64,000 bases of DNA. It comes from Monoplex corrugatus. Taxonomy: Eukaryota; Mollusca; Gastropoda; Littorinimorpha; Ranellidae. A program made the position numbers and the translations under genes. The stretch spans positions 592,501-656,500 of the forward strand of contig CM060306.1 of the NCBI GenBank assembly GCA_030674185.1, read 5' to 3'. A model generated the notes under the pieces. That model searched no databases. It saw nothing but the letters and a program-made list of their open reading frames with translations, and was not told the DNA's origin. This document shows, piece after piece, positions 10,705 to 25,070 of this stretch (position 1 is the stretch's first letter; the number at the start of each line of letters is the position of its first letter).

Positions 10705-13700
10705 CATTGTAGAGGACAGTGTACACCAGGCATCATTACAGAGGACACTGTACATGTACATCAGGCATCATTACAGAGAACACTGTACATGTACATCAGA
10801 CATCATTACAGAGGTCACTGTACATGTACATCAGGCATCATTACAGAGACACTGTACATGTACATCAGGCATCATTACAGAGGTCACTGTACATGTACAT
10901 CAGCATCATTACAGAGGCACTGTACATGTACATCAGGCATCATTACAGAGACACTGTACATCAGCATCATTACAGAGCACTGTACATGTACATCAGGCAT
11001 CATTACAGAGGACACTGTACATGTACATCAGCATCATTACAGAGGCACTGTACATGTAACAAGCTCATTACAGAGACACTGTGACATTACATCAGACATC
11101 ATTACAGAGTCACTGTCAGTCATCAGACATCATTACAGAGGACATCATGACACAGACTCATTACACAGGCACTACATGTAACAGTCATTACAAGACATTA
11201 CATACAGCAGTTACAGAGTCATCACATGTACATCAGCATCATTACAAGGCACTTACAAGCATCAGCATATACAGAGTCATGTACATGTACATCAGGCATC
11301 ATTACAGAGCATGTACATGTAATCAGCATCATTACAGAGAACTGACTACATCAGGCACATTACAGGACATTAATGTAATCAGATATTCAGAACACTGTAA
11401 TGTACATCAGACATTACAGAGAACGTACATGTAATCAGGCATCATTACAGAGGCACTGTACTGTACATCAGGCATCATTACAGGGCACTTACAGTACATC
11501 AGCATCATTACAAGGAAACTGTCATGTACATCAAATAATACAAGACACTGTACATGTACATCAGCATCATTACAGAGGCACTGTACATGTAACATCAGGC
11601 ACTTACAGAGACACGACATTACAGATCATACAGGTCAGCTACATTACATCAGTACATTACAAGACATTACATACATCAGATAACAGACATGTACATGTAC
11701 ATCAGCATCATACAGAGGACATTACATGAATCAGACATTACCAGACACTTACAGTACTGACATTACAAGCATTACAAGGCATTATGCACAGGACATTACA
11801 GCATTACATCACATCATTAAGAGGCACTGTACATTACATCAACTCATTACAGGCACTGTACATGTACATCAGGCATCATTACAGAGACACTGATTACATC
11901 AGCATCATTACAGAGGCACTGTACATGTACATCAGGCATCATTACAGAGGCACTGTACATAATCAGACATCATTAAGAGACACTGACATGTACATAGGCA
12001 TCATTACAGAGGACACTGCATGTACATACAGATCATTACAGAACACTGTACATATAGACATCATTACAGAGACACGTCTGTACAAGGCATCTTACAGGAC
12101 ACTGTCATGTACATCAGGCATCATTACAGACACTGTACATTACATCAGCATCATTACAGTGACACTGTACTGTAATCAGCACATTACAAGTCACGTAACA
12201 TCAGGATCATTACAGAGGCTGTACATGTACATCAGCATCATTAGGGTCACTGTACATCGATCATTACATACAGACATGTACAGGCATCATCAGAGTCATG
12301 TACATAGGCACATTACAGAGACTACATTAAACAGGCATCATTACAGACACATGTACATGACAGGCATCATTATCAGAGGCACTGTACAGAAAAACTATTC
12401 AAGCATCATGTACAATCATGACATCATTACAGCAGATACAAATCAGGCATATACAGAAACATGTACAAGCAGTCATTACAAGGTCTATTCAGGCATGTAC
12501 TTACATCAACATCATTCAAGTCACTGTACATGTACATCAGGACATTAAAGACATACATGTACATCAGCATCATTACAAGGTCATTACATGTATCGGACAT
12601 TACAGACATGACATTCATCAGGACATTACGTACTACAGACATCAGTTAAGAGGACTATGATACATCAGCTCATTACAGATACTGACATTACATCAGCATC
12701 ATTACAGACACTGTACATGTACATCAGGCAATTACAAGACTGTACATGTACATCAGGATATTACAGAGCACTGTACATGATCATCAGGCAATTACAAGAC
12801 ACATACAGTACATCAGGCATCATTACAGAGAACATGTACGTAACAGGCATCTTACAGAGACACTGTACATCAGGATAATACAGAGAACACTGTATCTCAG
12901 ATATTACAGAGGACTTTACATATATTAACATATACAGAGGACGTACATCGGCTCATTACAGAGGTCACTGTACATGTACATCAGAATCATTACAGTATCA
13001 GGACTTACAAGGCATCATTACAAGGCACATTACAGAGGATGACATTACATCACTGTACAGGAACATCATGTACATCAGACATCATTACAAGGACACTGTA
13101 CATGTACATCAGCATCATTACAGAGGACACTGTACATGTACATCAGGCATCATTACAGAGGCACTGTACATGTACATCAGCATCATTACAAGGCCTGTAC
13201 ATGTACATCAGGCATCATTACAGAGGCATGTACATGACATCAGGCATCATTACAGAGGTCACTGTACATTAATCAGACATCATTACAGAGACACTGTACA
13301 TGTAATCAGCACATTACACAGGACACACTGTACATGTACATCAGGCATCTGACAGAGGACACTGTACATGTCATCAGCATCATTACAGAGGCACTGTACA
13401 TCAGGCATCATTACAGAGGCACTGTACATGTACATAAGCATCATCAAGGACACTGTACATGTACACAGACATCATTCACAGAAACTGACATGTACATCAG
13501 ACATATTACAAGGACACTGTACATGTACATCAGCATCATTACAGAGTCACTGTACATGTACATCAGCATAATTACAGAGGTCACTGTACATCAGGCATCA
13601 TTACAGATGACACTGTACATGTATATCTCACAAGGCATACATACACGAGTCACTCTACATCAGGCATCATTACAGAGGACACTGTACATGTACATCAGGC

Positions 13701-16093
13701 ATCATTACAGAGGACACTGTACATGTACATCAGATCATTACAGTGCCTGTACATTACATCAGACATATTACGTGACACGTCATGTACATCAGACATCATT
13801 ACAGAGGACACTGTACATGTACATCAGCTCATTACAGAGGCACTGTACATGTACATCAGGCATCATTACAGAGTCACTGTACATGTACATCAGACATCAT
13901 TACAGGGACACTGTACATGTACATCAGACATCATTACAGAGGCACTGTACATGTACATCAGCTAGCATCATTACACAGCTCGACCTGTACATGTACATCA
14001 GACATTACAGAGGTCATGTACATGTACATCAGACATTACAGAGGACACTGTACATGTACATCAGACATTACAGAGGTCACTGTACATGTACATCAGACAT
14101 TACAGAGGTCACTGTACATGTACATCAGCATAATCATTACATGACAGACATCAACTGTACATGTACATCAGACATTCATCATTAACAGACAGAGTCACTA
14201 ATACATCAGGCATCATACAGAGGTCGTCATTACAAGCCCGAGTCACTTACATGTACATCAGCATCATTACACAGGCACTGTACATGTATACCAGACATCA
14301 TTACAGAGGTCACTTACATGTAATCAGCATCATTACAGAGGTCACTGTACATGTACATCAGGCATCATTACAGAGGTCACTGTACATGTACATCAGACAT
14401 CATTACAGAGAACACTGTACATGTAGATCAGGCATCATTACAGAGGACACTGTACATGTACATCAGGCATCATTACAGAGTACACTTACATGTATATCAG
14501 ACATCATTCTGAGGACACTGTACATGTACATCAGGCATCATTACAGAGGTCACTGTACATCAGGCATTATTACAGAGGTCACTGTACATGTACATCAGGC
14601 ATCATTACAGTGGACACTGTACATGTAATCAACATCATTACAGAGGGCACTGTACATGTACATCAGGCATCATTACAGAGAAGACTGTACATTTACATCA
14701 AGCATCATTACAGTTGCACTGTACATGTACATCAGGTATCATTACAGAGGTCACTGTACATCAGGCATCATTACAGGTTGCACTGTACATGTACATCAGG
14801 TATCATACAGAGGACACTGTACATCAGACATCATTATAGAGGACACTGTACATGTACATCAGGCATCAGTACAGAGGACACTGTACATGTACATCAGACA
14901 TCATTACACAGGACACTGTACATGTACATCAGGCATCATTACAGAGGACACTGTACATGTACATCAGGCATCATTACAAAGGACACTGTACATGTACATC
15001 AGGCATCATTACAGAGGACACTGTACATGTACATCAGGCATCATTACAGAGGACACTGTACATGTACATCAGACATCATTACAGAGGTCACTGTACATCA
15101 GCATCATTACAGAGGTCACTGGACATGTACATCAGACATCATTACAGAAGTCACTGTACATCAGGCATCATTACAGAGACACTGTGCATGTACATCAGGC
15201 ATCATTACAGAGGTCACTGTACATCAGGCATCATTACAGAGGTCACTGTACATGTACATCAGGCATCATTACACAGGACACTGTACATGTACATCAGGCA
15301 TCATTACACAGGTCACTGGACATGTACATCAGGCATCATTACAGAGGACACTGTTACATTACATCAGACATCAATTACAGAGGTCACTGTACATGTACAT
15401 CAGGCATCATTACAGAGGACACTGTACATGTACATCAGGCATCATTACAGAGGACACTGTACATGTACATCAGGCATCATTACAGAGGTCACTGTACATG
15501 TACATCAGACATCATTACAGAGAACACTGTACATGTACATCAGGCATCATTACAGAGGACACTGTACATGTACATCAGGCATCATTACAGAGGACACTGT
15601 ACATGTACATCAGACATCATTACAGAGGACACTGAAACATGTACATCAGACATCATTACAGAGGACACTATATGTACATCAGCATCATTACAGAGGTCAC
15701 TGTACATGTACATCAGACATCATTACAGAGGACACTACATGTACATCAGGCATCATTACAGAGGACACTGTAACATGTACATCAGACATCATTACAGAGG
15801 TCACTGTACATCAGGCATCATTACAGAGGTCACTGTGCATGAAACATCAGGCATCATTACACAGGTCACTGTACATATACATCAGGCTCATTACAGAGGT
15901 CACTGTACATGTACATCAGGCATCATTGCAGAGAACACTGTACATGTACATCAGAACAATCATTTACAGAGGTCATGTGTACATGTACATTAGGCATCAT
16001 TACAGAGGTCACTACATGTACATCAGGACATCATTACAGAGGTCACTGTACATGTACATCAGGCATCATTACAGAGGACACTGTACATGTTCA
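10705..16093. repeat. Minisatellite R5, 35-bp unit with 12-bp palindrome
   Basis: Of the order of 150 copies of a 35-bp unit containing TGTACATGTACATCAGGCAT and CATTACAGAGGACACTG. Each full unit has the perfect 12-bp palindrome TGTACATGTACA. At 14500-16090 the units are regular. At 11080-14250 they are riddled with one- to ten-base deletions. The unit is not a multiple of three, so the same peptide pattern appears in all three frames; open frames here (up to 507 codons, 14852-16375) are spurious. It abuts R6 without a spacer at about 16093. Confidence 0.95.
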
Positions 16094-19000
16094 CTTATGT
16101 GGCTGTTCATTTCTATAGTGTTCTGTTTGTTCACTGTATGTTGGCTGTTCATTGTTCTAAAGTGTTCTTGTATGTTCACTGTATGTTGGCTGTTCATTTT
16201 CTATAGTGTTCTTGTTGTTCATGTAATTTGGCTGTTCATTTCTATAGTGTTCATTGTCATGTTCAATGTGTTGGCTGTTCATTTCTATAGTGTTCTTGTC
16301 ATGTTCACTGTAGTTGGCTGTTCATTTCTTAGTGTTCTTGTTGTGTTCACTGTATGTTGGCTGTCATTTCTATAGTGTTCTTGTCATGTTCACGTATGTT
16401 GGCTGTTCATTTGTATAGTGTTCTTGTCTGTGTTCACTGTATGTTGGCTGTTCATTTCTAAGTGTTCTTGTTATGTTCATGTATTTGGCTGTTCAATTCT
16501 ATATGTTCTTGTCATGTTCACTGTATGTTGGCTGTTCATTTTCTATAGTGTTCTTGTTGTGTTCATCTGTATGTTGCTGTTCATTTCTATAGTGTTCTTG
16601 TTGTTTCACGTATGTTGGCTGTTCATTTCTATAGTGTTCTGTTGTGTTCACTGTATGTTGGCTGTTCATTTCTACTAGTGTTCTTGTTGTTCACTGTATG
16701 TTGGCTGTTCATTTCTATAGTGTTCTTGTTGTGTTCACTGTATGTTGGCTGTTCATTTCTATAGTGTTCTTGTCATGTTCACTGTATGTTGGCTGTTCAT
16801 TTCTATAGTTTCTTGTCATGTGTTCACTGTATGTTGGCTGTTCATTTCTAAGTGTTCTTGTTGTGTTCACTGTATGTTGGCTGTTCATTTCTAGTGTTCT
16901 TGTATGTTCATGTATGTTGGCTGTTCATTTCTATAGTGTTCTTGTTGTTCACTGTATGTTGGCTGTTCATTTCTATAGTGTTCTTGTCATGTTCATGTAT
17001 GTTGGCTGTTCATTTCTATAGTGTTCATTGTTGTGTTCACTGTATGTTGGCTGTTCATTTCTCTATGTTCTTGTCATGTTCACTGTATGTTGGCTGTTCA
17101 TTTCTTAGTGTTCTTGTCATGTTCATGTATGTTGGCTGTTCATTTCTATAGTGTTCTTGTCATGTCACTGTATGTTGGCTGTTCATTTCTATAGTGTTCT
17201 TGTATGGTTCACTGTATGTTGGCTGTTCATTTCTATAGTGTTCTTGTCATGTTCATGTATGTTGGCTGTTCATTTCTATAGTGTTCTTGTCATGTTCACT
17301 GTATGTTGGCTGTTCATTTCTATAGTGTTCTTGTTGTGTTCACTGTATGTTGGCTGTTCATTTCTAAAAGTGTTCTTGTTGTTCACTGTATTGTTGGCTG
17401 TTCATTTCTATAGTGTTCTTGTTGTGTTCACTGTATGTTGGCTGTTCATTTCTTAGTGTTCTTGTTGTGTTCACTGTATGTTGGCTGTTCATTTCTATAG
17501 TGTTCTTGTCATGTTCACTGTATGTTGGCTGTTCATTTCTATAGTGTTCTTGTTGTGTTCACTGTATGTTGGCTGTTCATTTCTATAGTGTTCTTGTCAT
17601 GTTCACTGTATGTTGGCTGTTCATTTCTTATAGTGTCTTGTCATGTTCACTGTATGTTGGCTGTTCATTTTCATAGTGTTCTTGTCATGTTCAGTGTATG
17701 TTGGCTGTTCATTTTATAGTGTTCTTGTTGTTTCACTGTATGTTGGCTGTTCATTTCTATAGTGTTCTTGTTGTGTTCACTGTATGTTGGCTGTTCATTT
17801 CTATAGTGTTCTTGTCATGTTCACGTGTATGTTGGCTGTTCATTTCTATAGTGTTCTTGTTGTGTTCACTGTATGTTGGCTGTTCATTTCTATAGTGTTC
17901 TTGTTGTGTTCACTGTATGTTGGCTGTTCATTTTCTATAGTGTTCTTGTTGTTCACTGTATGTTGGCTGTTCATTTCTATAGTGTTCTTGTCATGTTCAG
18001 TGTATGTTGGCTGTTCATTTCTATAGTGTTCTTGTCATGTTCACTGTATGTTGGCTGTTCATTTCTTATGTTCTTGTCATGTTCACTGTATGTTGGCTGT
18101 TCATTTCTATAGTGTTCTTGTTGTGTTCACTGTATGTTGGCTGTTCATTTCTATAGTGTTCTTGTCATGTTCACTGTATGTTGGCTGTTCATTTCTATAG
18201 TGTTCTTGTCATGTTCAGTGTATGTTGGCTGTTCATTTCTATAGTGTTCTTGTTGTGTTCACTGTATGTTGGCTGTTCATTTCTATAGTGTTCTTGTCAT
18301 GTTCACTGTATTTTGGGCTGTTCATTTCTATAGTGTTCTTGTGTGTTCACTGTATGTTGGCTGTTCATTTCTATAGTGTTCTTGTCATGTTCATGTATGT
18401 TGGCTGTTCATTTCTATAGTGTTCTTGTTGTGTTCACTGTATGTTGGCTGTTCATTTCTATATGTTCTTGTCATGTTCACTGTATGTTGGCTGTTCATTT
18501 CTATAGTGTTCTTGTCATGTTCACTGTATGTTGGCTGTTCATTTCTATAGTGTTCTTGTATGTGTTCACTGTATGTATGGCTGTTCATTTCTATAGTGTT
18601 CTTGTAGTGTTCACTGTATTTGGCTGTTCATTTCTATAGTGTTCTTGTTGTTCACTGTATGTTGGCTGTTCATTTCTAAAGTGTTCTTGTCATGTGTTCA
18701 CTGTATGTTGGCTGTTCATTTCTATAGTGTTCTTGTTGTGTTCACTGTATTTGGCTGTTCATTTCTATAGTGTTCTTGTCATGTTCACTGTATGTTGGCT
18801 GTTCATTTCTATAGTGTTCTTGTTGTGTTCACTGTATGTTGGCTGTTCATTTCTCATAGTGTTCTTGTCTGTTCACGTAGTTGGCTGTTCATTTCTATAG
18901 TGTTCTTGTCATGGTTCACTGTATGTTGGCTGTTCATTTCTATAGTGTTCTTGTCATGTTCATGTATGTTGGCTGTTCATTTCTATAGTGTTCTTGTTCA

Positions 19001-21769
19001 TGTTCACTGTATGTTGGCTGTTCATTTCTATAGTGTTCTTGTATGTGTTCACTGTATGTTGGCTGTTCATTTCTATAGTGTTCTTGTTGTGTTCACTGTA
19101 TGTTGGCTGTTCATTCTATAGTGTTCTTGTCATGTTCACTGTATGTTGGCTGTTCATTTATAGTGTTCTTGTCATGTTCACTGTATGTTGGCTGTTCATT
19201 TCTATAGTGTTCTTGTCATGTTCACTGTATGTTGGCTGTTCATTTCTATATGTTTCTTGTGTCATGTTCACTGTATTTGGCTGTTCATTTCTATATGTTC
19301 TTGTCATGTTCATGTATGTTGGCTGTTCATTTTATAGTGTTCTTGTCATGGTTCACTGTATGTTGCTGTTCATTTCTATAGTGTTCTGTTGATGTTCACT
19401 GTATGTTGGCTGTTCATTTCTATATGTTCTTGTCATGTTCACTGTATGTTGGCTGTTCATTTCTATAGTGTTCTTGTATGTTTCACTGTATGTTGGCTGT
19501 TCATTTCTATAGTGTTCTTGTGTGTTCACTGTATGTTGGCTGTTCATTTCTATAGTGTTCTTGTTGTGTTCACTGTATGTTGGCTGTTCATTTCTATAGT
19601 GTTCTTGTTGTTCACTGTATGTTGGCTGTTCATTTCTATAGTGTTCTTGTTGTGTTCACTGTATGTTGGCTGTTCATTTCTATAGTGTTCTTGTCATGTT
19701 CACTGTATGTTGGCTGTTCATTTCTATAGTGTTCTTGTCATGTTCACTGTATGTTGGCTGTTCATTTCTATAGTGTTCTTGTTGTTCACTGTATGTTGGC
19801 TGTTCATTTCTATAGTGTTCTTGTCATGTTTCACTGTATGTTGGCTGTTCATTTCTATAGTGTTCTTGTTGTGTTCACTGTATGTTGGCTGTTCATTTCT
19901 ATAGTGTTCTTGTTGATGTTCACTGTATGTTGGCTGTTCATTTCTATAGTGTTCTTGTTGTTCACTGTATGTTGGCTGTTCATTTCTAAAGTGTTCTTGT
20001 TGTGTTCACTGTATGTTGGCTGTTCATTTCTATAGTGTTCTTGTTGTGTTCACTGTATGTTGGCTTTCATTTCTATAGTGTTCTTGTCATGTTCACTGTA
20101 TGTTGGCTGTTCATTTCTATAGTGTTCTTGTTGTGTTCACTGTATGTTGGCTGTTCATTTCTATAGTGTTCTTGTCATGTTCACTGTATGTTGGCTGTTC
20201 ATTTCTATAGTGTTCTTGTCATGTTCACTGTATGTTGGCTGTTCATTTCTATAGTGTTCTTGTCATGTTCACTGTATGTTGGCTGTTCATTTTCTATAGT
20301 GTTCTTGTATGTTTCACTGTATGTTGGCTGTTCATTTCTATAGTGTTCTTGTCATGTTTCACTGTATGTTGGCTGTTCATTTCTATAGTGTTCTTGTATG
20401 TTTCATGTATGTTGGCTGTTCATTTCTATAGTGTTCTTGTCATGTTCATGTATGTTGGCTGTTCATTTCTATAATGTTCTTGTCATGTTCACTGGTATTT
20501 AGGCTGTTCATGTTCTATAGTGTTCATTGTCATGTTCACTGTATGTTGGCTGTTCATTTCTAATATGTCTTGTCATGTTCATGTATTGTGGACCTGTTCA
20601 TGTTCATAGACTGTTCTGTCATGTTCACTGTAGTTTGGGCTGTTCATTCTTATAGTGTTCTTGTCATGTCATGTATGTTGGCTGTTCATTTGTATAGTGT
20701 TCTTGTTGTGTTCACTGTAGTTGGCTGTTCATTTCTATACTGTTCTTGTCATGTTCACATGTAGTTGGCCTGTTCATTTCTATAGTGTCTTGTCTGGTTC
20801 ACTGTATGTTGGCTGTTCATTTCTATAGTGTTCTTGTTGATGTTCACTGTATGTTGGCTGTTCATTTGTATAGTGTTCTTGTATGTTCACTGTATGTTGG
20901 CTGTTCATTTCTATAGTGTTCTTGTCTGTTCACTGTATGTTGGCTGTTCATTTTCTATAGTGTTCTTGTTGTGTTCACTGTATGTTGGCTGTTCATTTCT
21001 CTAGTGTTCTTGTCATGTTCATGTATGTTGGCTGTTCATTTCTATAATGTTCTTGTCATGTTCACTGTATGTTGGCTGTTCATTTCTATAGTGTTCTTGT
21101 TGTGTTCACTGTATGTTGGCTGTTCATTTCTTAGTGTTCTTGTCATGTTCACTGTATGTTGGCTGTTCATTTCTATAGTGTTCTTGTCATGTTCACTGTA
21201 TGTTGGCTGTTCATTTCTATAATGTTCTTGTCATGTTCACTGTATGTTGGCTGTTCATTTCTATAGTGTTCTTGTCATGTTCACTGTATGTTGGCTGTTC
21301 ATTTGTATAGTGTTCTTGTCATGTTCACTGTATGTTGGCTGTTCATTTCTCTAGTGTTCTTGTTGTGTTCACTGTATGTTGGCTGTTCATTTCTATAATG
21401 TTCTTGTCATGTTCACTGTATGTTGGCTGTTCATTTCTATAGTGTTCTTGTCATGTTCACTGTATGTTGGCTGTTCATTTGTATAGTGTTCTTGTCATGT
21501 TCACTGTATGTTGGCTGTTCATTTGTATAGTGTTCTTGTCATGTTCACTGTATGTTGGCTGTTCATTTCTATAGTGTTCTTGTTGTGTTCACTGTATGTC
21601 GGCTGTTCATTTCTATAGTGTTCTTGTCATGTTCACTGTATGTTGGCTGTTCATTTCTATAATGTTCTTGTCATGTTCACTGTACGTTGGCTGTTCATTT
21701 CTATAATGTTCTTGTTGTGTTCACTGTATGTTGGCTGTTCATTTCTATAGTGTTCTTGTTGTGTTCACT
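16094..21769. repeat. Minisatellite R6, 44-bp unit
   Basis: About 125-130 copies of a 44-bp unit containing GTTGGCTGTTCATTTCTATA and GTGTTCTTG, then TCATGTTCACTGTAT or TTGTGTTCACTGTAT. The part TTCATTTCTATAG resembles a 3' splice site. Most changes between units are single-base losses; the right third (20800-21770) is more regular. Short open frames throughout reflect the unit and are not genes. Confidence 0.95.
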
Positions 21770-22912
21770 GCTACATGTCAGAGACATTGGTTGAAGAAAA
21801 TATGTTGACATAATGCAAAGGGACATTGAGTTGTACGGATTGCTTTTTTTTTCTCCATCACTGTTGTGATTACTGTCACACTGACTCCTGTTTTTTAGGG
21901 AGAGACAAAGGCATGCATTTCTGACTGCATTTGTTGTTGTTGTTGTTGTCACAGCAGACGTTTTCCTCATGAAATGCAAAGTTGTTCTTCCTGGGCAAAG
22001 CAAATCAATGTCTGATGATATGAACATCATTGCGGTTTGTGTTTTCTTCCTGGGCAAAGCAAATCAATGTCTGATGATTTGAACATCATTGCGGTTTGTG
22101 TTTCTGTACGTGTCTATCAACAACAAAGAATTTATCATCCATGTCACCCGAAATTCCCATCCTCCATCCTTGATCGTCACAACATATACACAATAACTCC
22201 CACCCCCATCATATTCAGCATACTCTATCTAACACATTCTTCCTTACTCTCCCTTCAGTTGCGTGTTCCATTTCTGTAAATGTCTGTTGTGTCAGATTCA
22301 GGAAAAGCCCACTTTCCATTCCATGGTGAGGAGTGTGTGGAGTGGTACCTTTGAGAGAGTGCCAGTGTTTGTTTGATGATGATTTTTTCATTGTGGATTT
22401 TTGGCCTCTTCCTCTTATTATACGTGTTTGAGTAAAATGTTCAGTGAGATTGTCTTGAGAATGTATAGTTTAAGCTCCTGAGGACGTGGGATCTTTCAAG
22501 ACCTCGAGTGCTTGTTGTAGTGGCTTTGTCTGCACGTTTACTGGCATGTTATTTCTCTTTTTACAACAGCATGTCTGGTACAGTAAATGCACATGAACTT
22601 TAGTACATTGATGTTATTTATTGGTGTGTGCCAGTTTGGGGATCTTACTCCACTTTCCACTTTTTGAAAATAGTTTCGTTGAGTCAGTCAGGATAAGTGT
22701 GGCTGTCTTGAACTTGAAGTTCATTGTGTAGTTAAGCAAACCATTTTAAAGTGTACGTGACTGCCACAGTGTGCTGAATGTTGAGACTTTGTGTGACTGT
22801 TACTGGATTGTTTTCTTGGCATAGACTGCATGCACACCAATGACAGTTTGGTCATTGTGGTCATTGTCATTGATATCGTGTCACTGTCAGTACCGATTGT
22901 TCTCTGTTACAG
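21770..22912. other. Unique 3' part of intron 1
   Basis: Non-repetitive intron sequence apart from a GTT run at about 21930-21948 and a 59-bp tandem duplication at 21985-22102. It ends at the acceptor TCTCTGTTACAG. No coding sequence or known element is recognised. Confidence 0.6.
21985..22102. repeat. 59-bp tandem duplication
   Basis: Two adjacent copies (21985-22043 and 22044-22102) starting TTCTTCCTGGGCAAAGC and ending GCGGTTTGTGT, differing at about two positions (ATATGAAC versus ATTTGAAC). It shows what the first step of array formation may look like in this locus. Confidence 0.9.
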
Positions 22913-22980
22913 GCAGTGGACGCTTTCTTGGCTATAAGCCCTCACCCTCAGACCCATACACCTGGCTGACCTATGCTGAG
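22913..22980 (+). CDS. ACSL: Acyl-CoA synthetase (ACSL1/5/6 type), internal exon 2 of 6 seen
   Basis: Exon of 68 nt, acceptor CTGTTACAG, donor GAG|GTGAGT, phase 1 in and phase 0 out. Joined to the previous exon it reads GSGRFLGYKPSPSDPYTWL then TYAE, matching the ACSL segment with the pattern G-x-x-L-G-x-(K/R)-x-P-x-x-P-Y-x-W-L-(S/T)-Y just before the first long helix. The last 25 or so bases plus the donor are the evident parent of minisatellite R7, which begins about 100 bp downstream. The phase fit on both sides makes the call secure. Confidence 0.9.
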
Positions 22981-24540
22981 GTGAGTTATTTTTATTGCTT
23001 TCTTTGTTTCTCTGTCTGTTTTGTTTTGTTTTGTTTTGTCTTCTCATTCATTCCCCTGACTGATTTATAGTGAAGTGAGTGACACTTATTGTGTCTCATC
23101 CACACACCTGGCTGACAATAGTAAGGTAAAATGTTATCCATACACCTGGCTGACTTATAGTAAGATATAAGTGTTATCCATACACCTGGCTGACTTATAG
23201 TAAGGTATAAGTGTTATCCACACACCTGGCTGACTTATGGTAAGGTAAAATGTTATCCATACACCTGGCTGACAATAGTAAGGTAAAATGTTATCCATAC
23301 ACCTGGCTGACTTATAGTAAGGTATAAGTGTTATCCATACACCTGGCTGACTTATGGTAAGGTATAAATATTATCCATACACGTGGCTGACTATAGTAAG
23401 GTATAAGTGTTATCCATACACCTGGCTGACTTATGGTAAGGTATAAATGTTATCCACACACCTGGCTGACTTATGGTAAGGTATAAGTGTTATCCACACA
23501 CCTGGCTGATTTATAGTAAGGTATGAGTGGTATCCATACACCTGGCTGACTTATGGTAAGGTATAAGTGTTATCCACACACCTGGCTGACTTATGGTAAG
23601 GTATAAGTGTTATCCATACACCTGGCTGACTTACAGTAAGGTATGAGTGTTATCCATACACCTGGCTGACTTACAGTAAGGTATGAGTGTTATCCACACA
23701 CCTGGCTGACTTACAGTAAGGTATAAGTGTTATCCATACACCTGGCTGACTTACAGTAAGGTATAAGTGTTATCCACACACCTGGCTGACTTATGGTAAG
23801 GTATAAGTGTTATCCATACACCTGGCTGACTTACAGTAAGGTATGAGTGTTATCCATACACATGGCTGACTTACAGTAAGGTATGAGTGTTATCCATACA
23901 CCTGGCTTACTTATAGCTGTTTTATAGTAAGGTATAAGTGTTATCCATACACCTGGCTGACTAATAGTAAGGTATAAGTGTTATCCATACACCTGGCTGA
24001 CTTACAGTAAGGTACAAGTTTTATCCATACACCTGGCTGACTTACAGTAAGGTACAAGTTTTATCCATACTCCTGGCTTACTTATAGCTGTTTTATAGTC
24101 AGATATGTGTTATCCATACACCTGGCTGACTAATAGTAAGGTATAAGTGTTATCCACATACCTGGCTGACTTATAGTAAGGTATAAGTGTTATCCACACA
24201 CGTGGCTGACTTATAGTAAGGTATAAGTGTTATCCATACACCTGGCTGACTTATAGTAAGGTATAAGTGTTATCCATACACCTGGCTGACTTATAGTAAG
24301 GTATAAGTGTTATCCATACACCTGGTTGACTTATGGTAAGGTATAAGTGTTATCCACACACCTGGCTGACTAATAGTAAGGTATAAGTGTTATCCACACA
24401 AGTGGCTGACTTATAGTAAGGTACAAGTGTTATCCATACACCTGGCTGACTTATAGTAAGGTATAAGTGTTATCCATACACCTGGCTGACTTATAGTAAG
24501 GTATAAGTGTTATCCATACACCTGGCTGACTTATAGTAAG

Positions 24541-24580
24541 GTATATGTTATCCACTAGGACCTTACTAATAGTAAGGTAT
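24541..24580. repeat. Aberrant R7 unit
   Basis: The unit here reads GTATATGTTATCCACTAGGA and then CCTTACTAATAG. The piece TTATCCACTAGG occurs elsewhere only at the LINE insertion point (25078-25089). It may be a trace of a LINE junction copied by array expansion and then lost, or chance. Confidence 0.4.
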
Positions 24581-25070
24581 AAGTGTTATCCACACACGTG
24601 GCTGACTTATAGTAAGGTATAAGTGTTATCCACACACCTGGCTGACTTATAGTAAGGTATAAGTGTTATCCATACACCTGGCTGACTTATAGTAAGGTAT
24701 AAGTGTTATCCATACACCTGGCTGACTTACAGTAAGGTACAAGTTTTATCCATACTCCTGGCTTACTTATAGCTGTTTTATAGTCAGATATAAGTGTTAT
24801 CCATACACCTGGCTGACTAATAGTAAGGTATAAGTGTTATCCACACACCTGGCTGACTTATAGTAAGGTATAAGTGTTATCCACACACGTGGCTGACTTA
24901 TAGTAAGGTATAAGTGTTATCCATACACCTGGCTGACTTATAGTAAGGTATAAGTGTTATCCATACACCTGGCTGACTTATAGTAAGGTATAAGTGTTAT
25001 CCATACACCTGGCTGACTTATAGTAAGGTATAAGTGTTATCCATACACCTGGCTGACTTATAGTAAGGTA

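Noticed and set aside
14852..16375. Open frame of 507 codons across R5 and into R6
   Set aside because: It runs through two unrelated arrays; the 35-bp unit gives the same peptide pattern in all three frames.
22840..23070. Short open frame through exon 2
   Set aside because: It includes intron sequence on both sides; only 22913-22980 is coding, as shown by the splice sites and phase.
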